DNA from: Paenibacillus glycinis
Lineage (GTDB): Bacteria > Bacillota > Bacilli > Paenibacillales > Paenibacillaceae
Length of the DNA stretch: 64,000 nt
Assembly (NCBI RefSeq): GCF_009909185.1
Contig: NZ_JAAAMV010000001.1
Span: 806,001-870,000 of the forward strand
Direction of reading: 5' to 3'
Shown here one piece after another: positions 17,362-25,631 of the stretch. Made by a program: the position numbers and the translations under genes. Under the pieces are notes generated by a model that worked only from the letters and a program-made list of their open reading frames with translations, was not told the DNA's origin and did no database searches. Position 1 is the stretch's first letter. Each line of letters opens with the position of its first letter.

Positions 17362-20300
17362 TTGAAGAACATGCATAAGACATTCGCTAAGGTATCTTCC
17401 ATCATTGTCAGCACGGCCGTCCTAGGGGCCGCCCTGTTCCAGCCTTCCTATGCGGCTGCCGGCGGGGTCCCGACGAACGGCCCGCTTCCGGCCGCCGTCA
17501 TGGCGGGTTCGGATTTGAATCTGTTCGAGACCTTCGCCGATGCGTTGAAGCCCACGGACAATCCCATTATCGCGCGCGGGATCGACACCTCCTCCTCGAA
17601 ACCCGTCAGCGTCATCGTTCAATTAAGCGCCCAGCCCGCCGCCGTCGGCAAGTACGCCGCAAGCAAGGGGTATAAAACGCTGGCTGCCGAATCGACCGCG
17701 AAAGCGGTGCAGAACGAGCAGGCCGCTTTCATGAAATCCGCCAAAACCAGCGGCATATCGATGGATGTCGGCTATCGGTACAGCCAAGTGCTGAACGGGA
17801 TGGCCATTACGCTGCCCGGCAACCGGATCGCCCAGCTGGCAAAGCTTCCCGGCGTAAGGGCGATCTATCGGAATCGAACCTATACGGCCAAGCCGGATTT
17901 ATCCTACGACGCGCAAGCGGAGGACCCGCGAATCGACATGGATCCCCTGAAGCAATTGGGCGTCGATAAGGCTTGGGCGGAAGGCCTCACCGGCAAAGGA
18001 CTGAAGGTGGGCGTCATCGATACCGGCGTCGATTATGTGCATCCCGATCTGAAAGGCGCATTCAAAGGCGGCCACGATTCCTACTACAACGACGACGATC
18101 CTTACGAAGATGTCCCCTCGGAGATCGAGGATAACCCCGGCTCGACCCACGGCACTCACGTATCCGGGACGATCGCGGGACGCGCCGTGAACGCGAATGG
18201 AAAGGCGCTGCAGAAAGGCGTCGCTTACGAATCGGACTTATACGTGTATAAAGTATTGGGCGGAAGGTTCAGCACCGGTACCACCTCCATGATCGTCGAC
18301 GGCATCGAGCATGCCGTCAAAGACGGCATGGACGTCATTAATCTGTCCTTGGGCGACGATGCGACGAAGGATCCTTATTCCGCGGAAGCGGTCGCCATCA
18401 ACAACGCGGCGCTCGCCGGCGTCGTGCCCGTCATCGCGGCGGGCAACGCAGCCATGGACGCGCCTTACTATTATTCGCTCGGCTCCCCGTCGACGGCGGA
18501 ACTCGGCATTACGGTCGGCGCCGCCACCAGCCGGATCGACACGTACGAGACGGCCGCTTCAAGCTCCCTGACAGGCCAAGATTACACGCTTCGCGCAATG
18601 GCCTGGGCGCCGGGCACGGATTTTGCCGGCCTCCTCGGCTCGGATCCCATTCAAGCCGTTTATCTTGGCTCTGGCAGCGAAAACGATTACGAAGAGAAAG
18701 ACGTGGCGGGCAAGATCGTCATCATCTCCAGAGTTCACAGCAGCCGGCCTCTGTCGTTCGATTCTCAAATCGCTTTTGCGAAGAGAAACGGCGCCAAAGC
18801 GGTCGTCATCTTCAACGGCACGACCAACGCATTGCGAGATTCGCCTAATCTGCCCACTGAGGTCAATCTGTCGGAATCCATTCCTGGCAGGGACGGCCCT
18901 ATCGGTTACATGGGCTTCCTGGGGCAATATTCCGAATTTATTCCCACTTTCGACATGGCAGGCAAAGAAGGCCGCGCCTTGGTTCGCGCCATGCTGAAGC
19001 AGCCCGATAAACCGGTTACGCTGACATTCGACAAGCCCTTCGCGAGCGTCTCCCTGGACGGCGATACGATCGCGGAATTCAGCTCGCGCGGGCCGAACCA
19101 AACCGACAACTTCGGAATCAAACCGGACATCGTCGCGCCGGGCCATCGCATCCGGTCTTCGGTTCCCGCATACGGCTTGATCAATCCGCAGGCCGATTAC
19201 GCCGCGGCATACGCCCGTTATAGCGGTACGAGCATGGCGACGCCGCACGTCGCCGGCCTGGCGCTGCTGTTGAAAGAGAAATACCCCGATTGGACGCCCT
19301 CCGACATCCGGGCGGCGCTCGCCAATACGTCCGATCCATTGAAGAATGAAGACGGCACGCTCTACGATGCGTATTCGCAAGGCGCAGGGCGCGCCGATGT
19401 GGAAAATGCCCTTCATTCGGCCGCTTTATTGAAATCGCTGGACGAGATTACGATCTTGGACAAGGACATGAAACCGGTCAAGCTTCCAAGCGAAGCAAGC
19501 AGCGTCGCATTCGGCGTCATCGATCCTGCCGGCGACGCCGAAGCCGCAAGCACGCTGCAATTAAAGAGCGTGACCGACAAACCGGTGACGTACGTTGCTA
19601 AGACAGAACTGCACGAGGCATTCACGAATACGCCCGGTCACGTGACGACCCCGGACTGGGACGACGTCGCGGTCAAGCTGACCGGGCTGGATGCGGGCGG
19701 CAAACTCGCGCTCGGCGCGGGAACGGCCCGTACCTTCGGCCTGTCCGTCGAAGCGAAGCCCGGCGCCAAGCCCGGCGTGTATGAAGGGACCGTAGTGCTG
19801 GAAAGCAACGGCATCCCGTCTCTGCACCTGCCGTTCGTCTTCTATATCGGGAAGAAGCCGGTCGATAACGAGCACCCGATAAGCTTCAGCCTCACGAACC
19901 GGATTGTATCGCCGCAATCGCCGATCGATATTACCCTGCACTTCAACGGCGGTTATAACATCCTGCAGCTCGCCCTGCTGGACAATAACGGGAATTATTA
20001 CGGGCTGCTCGGGAACTGGAGCAGCAACGAGAACGGCTTTGTGCAATTTGTGCCGAAAGGCGAATATGTCATCGAAGACTTTAACGGAAGCTATCTGTCG
20101 CCCGAGCAGAGCGGCGCTAACGGCAGCTTCGACCTGCCTTCGCTTCCGGACGGGCAATATGTATTGTCGGCTTATGCGGCTTATGCGCTCAATCGTTTTG
20201 TCTTCGATCAGCAATTCGCGAATATTACGATCAACGTAGACCACAACTACACCGGCGGCGAGCAGCCTGGAGACGGAGACCCCGGCAACGGGAATCCGGG

Positions 20301-21585
20301 CGGCGGCAACGGGGAGCAGCCGGGTTCCGGAACGCCGCAAACGTCGAACCCTGCGCCTACGCCGACGAAGAGCGACGCGGACGTAACGGCGTCCGTCATC
20401 GCGGCCGATCAGAAGACGATTGCGCTGGATGCGAAAACAAGCATGGCAGCCGGCGTTCTGACGGCGACCGTCGACGATGCCGCTCTGGACCAAGCGCTTG
20501 ACGGCTTGAAGCAATCGGCGGCATTCGTCGTCGACGCCTCGACCGCGGAAGCCGATGAAGCCGAGCTTCGCTTCACGCCGGCCCAGGCGCAGCGGTTGAA
20601 GTCCGCGCCAACGGGCAGCTCGGTCGTGCTTGCCTGGAACGGCGCATCCGTCGCGCTCCCGTTATCCGCGCTAGGCAGTCTCGAGGATGGCGCTAGCCTT
20701 GTCATCCGAATCAAGAAGAACGAAGACAGCGTCAAGCGCTTCGAGACGGCCTATCCGGATGCCAACGTCATCGGAACGCCGATCGCCTTCGAAGCGGGCT
20801 GCGTGAAGGACGACCGCGAGACGCCGCTTCCGATCTCGATCAAAGACACGGTGACGCGCGCTTTCCTCATCGAAGGAGACCTCCAAGCCGCGAACGCAGG
20901 CGCCTTGTATGAGGATAACGGCATCGTTCGTCCGGCGCCAGCGACGTTCAAAGCAGGCAAGGACGGCGGCACGGTCGTAACCGTGGCGCGTCCCGGCTTC
21001 TCGACCTATGCAGCGGCTAAGCGTAACGTCGCGTTCTCGGATATCGGAACTTCGTGGGCGAAGGACGAGATCCGGAAACTCGCCGCCGATTTCTTGATGA
21101 ACGGCGTTGATTCCGCCACGTTCGCGCCGAAGCGCAATGTGACGCGAGCCGAATTTGCATCCATGCTGGTCCGGGCGCTCGGTCTGAATGCAGCGCATGA
21201 AGCAGCTCCGTTCTCGGACGTGAAAGGGACCGATTGGTTCGCCGGCGAGGTTGCCGCGGCGCAAGCGGCCGGATTGGTAACCGGCGATCACGGACGCTTC
21301 CTGCCGAATGCGGCCATAAGCCGCCAAGACTTGGCCGTCATGCTGAATCGCGCGCTCAAGCTGCTGGGCGTCAAGCCGGCGGCAAGCAGCGGCATCGCCT
21401 ATGACGATGCGCGGTCGTTCGGCGCTTATGCGATCGAAGACATTGGGGCCGTCACCGAAGCCGGCCTGATGAACGGCATTGCCGCGCATGGCGGCCGCTT
21501 CTTCTCCCCTGCCGAAGCAACGACGCGCGAGGCGGCCGCCAAAGTGCTGTATCAGCTGCTGCAGGCCGCGAAGCGCATCAATTAA
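17362..21585 (+). CDS. Class A SLH-anchored subtilase (active triad)
   Basis: A 1,407-residue cell-wall protease. Signal peptide; prodomain (SVIVQLSAQPAAVGKY to about residue 175); S8 domain with Asp220 (VGVIDTGVDY), His263 (STHGTHVSGT), oxyanion Asn362 (AAGNA) and Ser624 (SGTSMATPHVAG); PA-like insert at about 415-540; Fn3-like and beta domains; a Gly/Pro linker (GDPGNGNPGGGNG); a conserved pre-SLH domain; and three SLH repeats over the last 180 residues (FSDIGTSWAKDEI, FSDVKGTDWFAGEV, AYAIEDIGAVTEAGL). An in-frame ATG lies at 17347, but comparison with paralogues, where that ATG runs into a stop, places the start at TTG 17362 after GGGGAA. It should bind the S-layer or wall polymer and digest external proteins. 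Confidence 0.93.
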   Translation: MKNMHKTFAKVSSIIVSTAVLGAALFQPSYAAAGGVPTNGPLPAAVMAGSDLNLFETFADALKPTDNPIIARGIDTSSSKPVSVIVQLSAQPAAVGKYAASKGYKTLAAESTAKAVQNEQAAFMKSAKTSGISMDVGYRYSQVLNGMAITLPGNRIAQLAKLPGVRAIYRNRTYTAKPDLSYDAQAEDPRIDMDPLKQLGVDKAWAEGLTGKGLKVGVIDTGVDYVHPDLKGAFKGGHDSYYNDDDPYEDVPSEIEDNPGSTHGTHVSGTIAGRAVNANGKALQKGVAYESDLYVYKVLGGRFSTGTTSMIVDGIEHAVKDGMDVINLSLGDDATKDPYSAEAVAINNAALAGVVPVIAAGNAAMDAPYYYSLGSPSTAELGITVGAATSRIDTYETAASSSLTGQDYTLRAMAWAPGTDFAGLLGSDPIQAVYLGSGSENDYEEKDVAGKIVIISRVHSSRPLSFDSQIAFAKRNGAKAVVIFNGTTNALRDSPNLPTEVNLSESIPGRDGPIGYMGFLGQYSEFIPTFDMAGKEGRALVRAMLKQPDKPVTLTFDKPFASVSLDGDTIAEFSSRGPNQTDNFGIKPDIVAPGHRIRSSVPAYGLINPQADYAAAYARYSGTSMATPHVAGLALLLKEKYPDWTPSDIRAALANTSDPLKNEDGTLYDAYSQGAGRADVENALHSAALLKSLDEITILDKDMKPVKLPSEASSVAFGVIDPAGDAEAASTLQLKSVTDKPVTYVAKTELHEAFTNTPGHVTTPDWDDVAVKLTGLDAGGKLALGAGTARTFGLSVEAKPGAKPGVYEGTVVLESNGIPSLHLPFVFYIGKKPVDNEHPISFSLTNRIVSPQSPIDITLHFNGGYNILQLALLDNNGNYYGLLGNWSSNENGFVQFVPKGEYVIEDFNGSYLSPEQSGANGSFDLPSLPDGQYVLSAYAAYALNRFVFDQQFANITINVDHNYTGGEQPGDGDPGNGNPGGGNGEQPGSGTPQTSNPAPTPTKSDADVTASVIAADQKTIALDAKTSMAAGVLTATVDDAALDQALDGLKQSAAFVVDASTAEADEAELRFTPAQAQRLKSAPTGSSVVLAWNGASVALPLSALGSLEDGASLVIRIKKNEDSVKRFETAYPDANVIGTPIAFEAGCVKDDRETPLPISIKDTVTRAFLIEGDLQAANAGALYEDNGIVRPAPATFKAGKDGGTVVTVARPGFSTYAAAKRNVAFSDIGTSWAKDEIRKLAADFLMNGVDSATFAPKRNVTRAEFASMLVRALGLNAAHEAAPFSDVKGTDWFAGEVAAAQAAGLVTGDHGRFLPNAAISRQDLAVMLNRALKLLGVKPAASSGIAYDDARSFGAYAIEDIGAVTEAGLMNGIAAHGGRFFSPAEATTREAAAKVLYQLLQAAKRIN

Positions 21586-21626
21586 CCGTTAGAACAAACC
21601 GATAAAGAGCTGGGCCGCACCGAAAA

Positions 21627-21661
21627 GATGATTCCCGTACTGAACGGGAGTCATCTTTTTT
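21627..21661 (+). terminator. Terminator of the first subtilase operon
   Basis: The stem AAGATGATTCCCGT / ACGGGAGTCATCTT has a short loop and one mismatch, followed by a T-tract on the plus strand. It lies 41 nt past the class A stop. Confidence 0.88.
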
Positions 21662-21718
21662 ATGCTCCGATCGCGCTGCTGAACAGGTGTCCTCGCAAGA
21701 TCCCCAGCCAAAAACAAA

Positions 21719-21755
21719 AACCTTGAATGGCACGGGGCCGTCCAAGGTCAAGGTT
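21719..21755 (-). terminator. Terminator of the three-gene subtilase operon
   Basis: Outer stem AACCTTGA / TCAAGGTT with an inner GG-CGG pairing, followed on the minus strand by TTTTTGTTTTTGG. It lies 28 nt past the stop of the class B gene and faces the plus-strand terminator of the neighbouring operon. Confidence 0.82.
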
Positions 21756-21783
21756 ACCTTTCTTCCACTAATGAAACACATGA

Positions 21784-24700
21784 TTAATCGATTTCAAATT
21801 GATCTCCGATGACCTTCACCGCGTCGAAGGAAATGTAGTAGCCCGTAGATTTCGGGTTTTTATCGCCAACGTTAACGATTCGGATCGTATGCTGCTTATC
21901 GTTCAAATTCGTCAATTCGAACAAGCGAGACTGGTATTTGTAGGACGGACTGTACAGATCGATATGATCCGGCGTCACCAGCTTGCCGTCGACGTAAATG
22001 TCCGCTTTCCCCCGATCCGGTCCTTTGGTCCCCATCACGATGATTTGGGCGCCTCGTACCGTTACTTCCGCCGAGTTCCCCTTTTGGTTGGAGTACTTCG
22101 CGCTTTTGCCGCTGTTGCGGGGCGACAGATTCAAACTCCACGCGCCATTGAATTTGACGGCAAAGTTCGTGTCTTCAATGGATGTCGTATTGGTATTGGC
22201 CGCTTCTTCCTTGGTCGCCTTCGTCACGATCAGCGCATCGACGACGGACTTACTTTGCCCAATGGAAGCAACCTCATTGACATAAATGATCCGTATGGTA
22301 TGTTTCCCGTTCGGCAGCTTGCCCGTATCGAAAACGGGGACCTGATAGGAATCCTGGCCTTGCTGATCCTCATTCAAATCGATAACGACTTCCGTCTCGG
22401 GGCGATCGTCGACGGTTACGACAATTTTCGGATTAACGCCGACCAGGCGGTTTGACAACAGCACAGCTCGCGTTCCGGTGAAGGACAGCACGGCTTCGGA
22501 GCCATCGGCGTTTGTCCCCATCGCGTGACCGTTCGAGAACTGCGTGCCTGAAAGCCGCGTCCAAATGCCCTTGTAGGTGAAATTCAAATCGTTCTCTTCT
22601 AGCTGAACCGTATACCCTTCTGACGATGCCGCCACTTGAATGGCGTCGATATTTATGGATGTGCCATGCGATAACGGGTCTTTATTTCCCGTCCACTTGA
22701 TCGTAAGCGTGTGCGCACCTTTCGACACGGTGTGCTTCCAGATCACTTGGTTCAGTTGCTTCCACTTATTGTACAAGGACGGCGAAGCAACTTTCACTCC
22801 GTCGATATAAACGTCCGCGATGCCTTGATCCGCGTCTTTCAATCCGAGCCAAGTAACTTCGCTGCCGTTGAACGCGAAGCTCACGCTGCCATCGGCATCC
22901 AGTCGTTTAAGCGTTCCTTTCGAATAACCTGCATCGGACGCCAGCGTCCAGTTGCCGGTAAATTTCAGGGCAGGTTCGTTATCCTCATACTTACCTTCGC
23001 CGTGCGTCGTCGTACGATCGCTGGAGGCGGTCAGCTCATATGTCCCTGCTCCTGCGAATGCATGTACGTCAACATAATAGTAGCCGGCTTCCGAGGCCAC
23101 GTAGACAATGGATTCCGCCGAACTGCCCTCTGTCTCGGAATGGGCGACCATCCCCGCGCTGGATTGAACTGTATTCGCAGAAGAATCATACATGTATAGG
23201 TCGAAGTCCGATCCCGCGCTGCCGTTCAGCTTCAGCGACAGCGTATCGCCCGCAAGCAGATGGACGAAATAAACGTCGTCCGGATTCTCGCCTATATCCA
23301 TTGCGCCTGTCAGCTTCCCGTCTTTAATTGGCTTACCCGGCAGCTCGTCGTCGGACAATGCGCCGAAGGCATCGAGCATTTTGCCGTTCGAAGTCTTGCC
23401 ATTCAACGAGTTGAGCGGTTTGCCGCTGAGCTTAAGGCGCGCCTTGATCGTTCCCGCGTCTTGAGATGGATCTTGGCCGAGCAGCAGTGCCGCGACCCCC
23501 GCAGCAAATGGAGCGGAGATAGATGTGCCATAGCTTTTGTTATAATCGTCCACCGGAATTTCAAGATTGATCCGAGCGATAGCCGGGTCGTTCGTTTCGA
23601 CATCGCTATAGATGCCTTGATCCGTCAGATCATACTTCACGCCGTCATAGATCGTGCCGGCAACGCCGGATGCGAAGCTCCAGCTTTCGTTGTCGGGATT
23701 CTCGAAACGAACGAAGTCGAGATGCAGCGTATCGCGCATGAACGATGTATTCGCCAATTGGTACAAGGTACCCGGACCTGTCAATAGCAGTCGACCGCCG
23801 CCGTTTAAATAAGCGGTCATGGTATCGGCATCTCTCTCCGTGAAGGACGAATTGCCAAAGCCCGTAAACCAGATCACGACATCGTAGCCGGTCAACTCGT
23901 CGAGCACCGGGCCGCTCGCTCCCGTCGGCACCGTCTTCACTTCGTACGTGTATCCGGCATCATCCATCAGATCGGCGTAAACGGATAGCGCATCCGGATT
24001 GCCGATGTCATGCATGTCATCCTGCACGAGTAGCACGGAAGGCTTCTCTCCGCCATCGCTGCCTAGAAAACCCATGGCGTCGTTGAAAGCCGCCCGCCGT
24101 TGTTCGTCCGACGGCAGATTCTCAAATCCAAAAACGTTATAAATCGCCTTAAACGTTCCGTTATCAATCTGTGCCCCGAGTCCGATATTCCGGGTCGGAG
24201 ACGTGCTGAGCACCGCGAAGCCCGGGGCAGCCAAGTCGACCGTCTTCGGACCGTAATTGCTGAAGTAGGCGAAAGACCCGTCCGCGGCTACGGAAGCGAC
24301 GCTCACGAGATTCGGGCTGCCGTACGATGCCGGGTATTCAGGGAATAGATCCAGGTTCTTCGGCGAAGTCAACGTGTTATCGTCCTTCACCTCATTGCCG
24401 GCGGAGACGGCGAAGAGCATCGGGGACGCTTCGATTGCATCCTTGAGTGCCCTGCTGTACGTATCCGTCGTCCAGCTCAGATTCGCGATGCGGGCTCCAG
24501 CGCGATCCGCATATTGAATCGCGCGAATGACGTCGGACGCGTAGCCGGTTCCATCCGGTCCGAGCACCTTCAGCGGCAACACTTTCACGTTGCGCGCCAC
24601 GCCGGAAATCCCGATGCCGTTATTCGCCGATGCGGCGATCACGCCTGCCACGGCCGTGCCGTGATAATCACCTTGGCTCGCATCGAAGACGGTTCGGTCG

Positions 24701-25515
24701 TTATTGTAGAAATCCCAACCGTTCACGTCGTCCGCGAACCCATCCCCGTCATCGTCGATGCCGTTGTCAGGAATTTCCCCTGCATTCCGCCAAATGTTGG
24801 CCTTCAGGTCGGGATGGGAGATATCCACGCCCGTATCCAGCACCGCGACGACGACATCGCTGCCGCCCTTGCTGATCTCCCAAGCTTTCAACGCGTTGAT
24901 ATCAAAGCCAGGCAAGCCTTTGACCGGCCCGTCGATGATCTGGCCCACGTTGTGAAGTCCCCATTGATTGGGGAACAACGGATCGTTCGGCACGGATGCC
25001 ATCCGTACCTTGACGTCGGGCTCCGCGTATTCTACGTTCGGATCGCTCTTAAGCTCGGACAACACGCTGCTTGCGTCGGCGGTCTTCGTCTCCAGCACCG
25101 TCAGGTCCGTGCCCGGTAGCGCTTCGGCGGCCGCGATCGCCGCGGACGCCGAGCGATATGCCGCACCGCCAGCGCCTTGTTTGAATTTTACGATAATGCG
25201 GCTTCGTTCCTCATCCGTCGTCGTTACCTGCTGTTTCCGGAGACTTGCGAGAAACTTATCCTGCTCGGTCGCCGGAAGCGAATACGCCGGCTGCGGTTCC
25301 AAGCCGGCGTCCGCCGCCAAGTCGTCCGCTTCATCGGACGCCGAAACGACCGCTGGCCATTGGCTTTTTCTCGCTTGATCCGTGGTTGTTTGCTTGACCG
25401 ATTCCTGACCGTCCGCCGCTCCTGCATCCGCCGCGAAGCTCGTCATCGTCAACCCGAACGCCATCGCCAATGAAAGTGCCGCGGTTAGCGTTTGTTTGCT
25501 TCTATGTCTTTTCAA
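21784..25515 (-). CDS. Class B subtilase with intact catalytic triad
   Basis: A 1,243-residue secreted protein with class B architecture and all catalytic residues present: Asp227 (AVLDTGVDIS), His285 (DYHGTAVAG), oxyanion Asn374 (SAGNE) and Ser665 (SYGTSISAPFAAG). Order: signal peptide, prodomain (RIIVKFKQG, DPNVEYAEPD), N-terminal half of S8, a Rossmann-like insert at about 470-640 (VLLVQDD, YDVVIWFTGFG, GGGRLLLTG), the Ser region, a PPC-like domain (VYFVHLLAGDTLSLKL), then three beta-sandwich modules of about 110 residues, each with a VYIDG- or VYVDG-like strand. TTG start with GAAGGAG 8 nt upstream. It is the last gene of the operon, 116 nt after the class A gene, the only B gene downstream of an A gene, and the only B protein here that should be an active enzyme. 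Confidence 0.92.
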   Translation of the reverse strand: MKRHRSKQTLTAALSLAMAFGLTMTSFAADAGAADGQESVKQTTTDQARKSQWPAVVSASDEADDLAADAGLEPQPAYSLPATEQDKFLASLRKQQVTTTDEERSRIIVKFKQGAGGAAYRSASAAIAAAEALPGTDLTVLETKTADASSVLSELKSDPNVEYAEPDVKVRMASVPNDPLFPNQWGLHNVGQIIDGPVKGLPGFDINALKAWEISKGGSDVVVAVLDTGVDISHPDLKANIWRNAGEIPDNGIDDDGDGFADDVNGWDFYNNDRTVFDASQGDYHGTAVAGVIAASANNGIGISGVARNVKVLPLKVLGPDGTGYASDVIRAIQYADRAGARIANLSWTTDTYSRALKDAIEASPMLFAVSAGNEVKDDNTLTSPKNLDLFPEYPASYGSPNLVSVASVAADGSFAYFSNYGPKTVDLAAPGFAVLSTSPTRNIGLGAQIDNGTFKAIYNVFGFENLPSDEQRRAAFNDAMGFLGSDGGEKPSVLLVQDDMHDIGNPDALSVYADLMDDAGYTYEVKTVPTGASGPVLDELTGYDVVIWFTGFGNSSFTERDADTMTAYLNGGGRLLLTGPGTLYQLANTSFMRDTLHLDFVRFENPDNESWSFASGVAGTIYDGVKYDLTDQGIYSDVETNDPAIARINLEIPVDDYNKSYGTSISAPFAAGVAALLLGQDPSQDAGTIKARLKLSGKPLNSLNGKTSNGKMLDAFGALSDDELPGKPIKDGKLTGAMDIGENPDDVYFVHLLAGDTLSLKLNGSAGSDFDLYMYDSSANTVQSSAGMVAHSETEGSSAESIVYVASEAGYYYVDVHAFAGAGTYELTASSDRTTTHGEGKYEDNEPALKFTGNWTLASDAGYSKGTLKRLDADGSVSFAFNGSEVTWLGLKDADQGIADVYIDGVKVASPSLYNKWKQLNQVIWKHTVSKGAHTLTIKWTGNKDPLSHGTSINIDAIQVAASSEGYTVQLEENDLNFTYKGIWTRLSGTQFSNGHAMGTNADGSEAVLSFTGTRAVLLSNRLVGVNPKIVVTVDDRPETEVVIDLNEDQQGQDSYQVPVFDTGKLPNGKHTIRIIYVNEVASIGQSKSVVDALIVTKATKEEAANTNTTSIEDTNFAVKFNGAWSLNLSPRNSGKSAKYSNQKGNSAEVTVRGAQIIVMGTKGPDRGKADIYVDGKLVTPDHIDLYSPSYKYQSRLFELTNLNDKQHTIRIVNVGDKNPKSTGYYISFDAVKVIGDQFEID

Positions 25516-25572
25516 CGTTTTGGGCTCCTTCTTTCACAGATAGTATTGCACCATGCAACCATCGAGGTGAGC

Positions 25573-25599
25573 AAGGGAAGCCGACGCGCAGCTTCCCTT
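25573..25599. repeat. Hairpin in the spacer between class A and class B genes
   Basis: Perfect 9-bp stem AAGGGAAGC / GCTTCCCTT with a 9-nt loop and no T-tract on the minus strand. It lies in the 116-nt spacer and may stabilise or process the message and so set the ratio between the two proteins. Confidence 0.55.
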
Positions 25600-25631
25600 C
25601 ACTCCCCATGCTTCCGCGCTGTTTCGAACGA

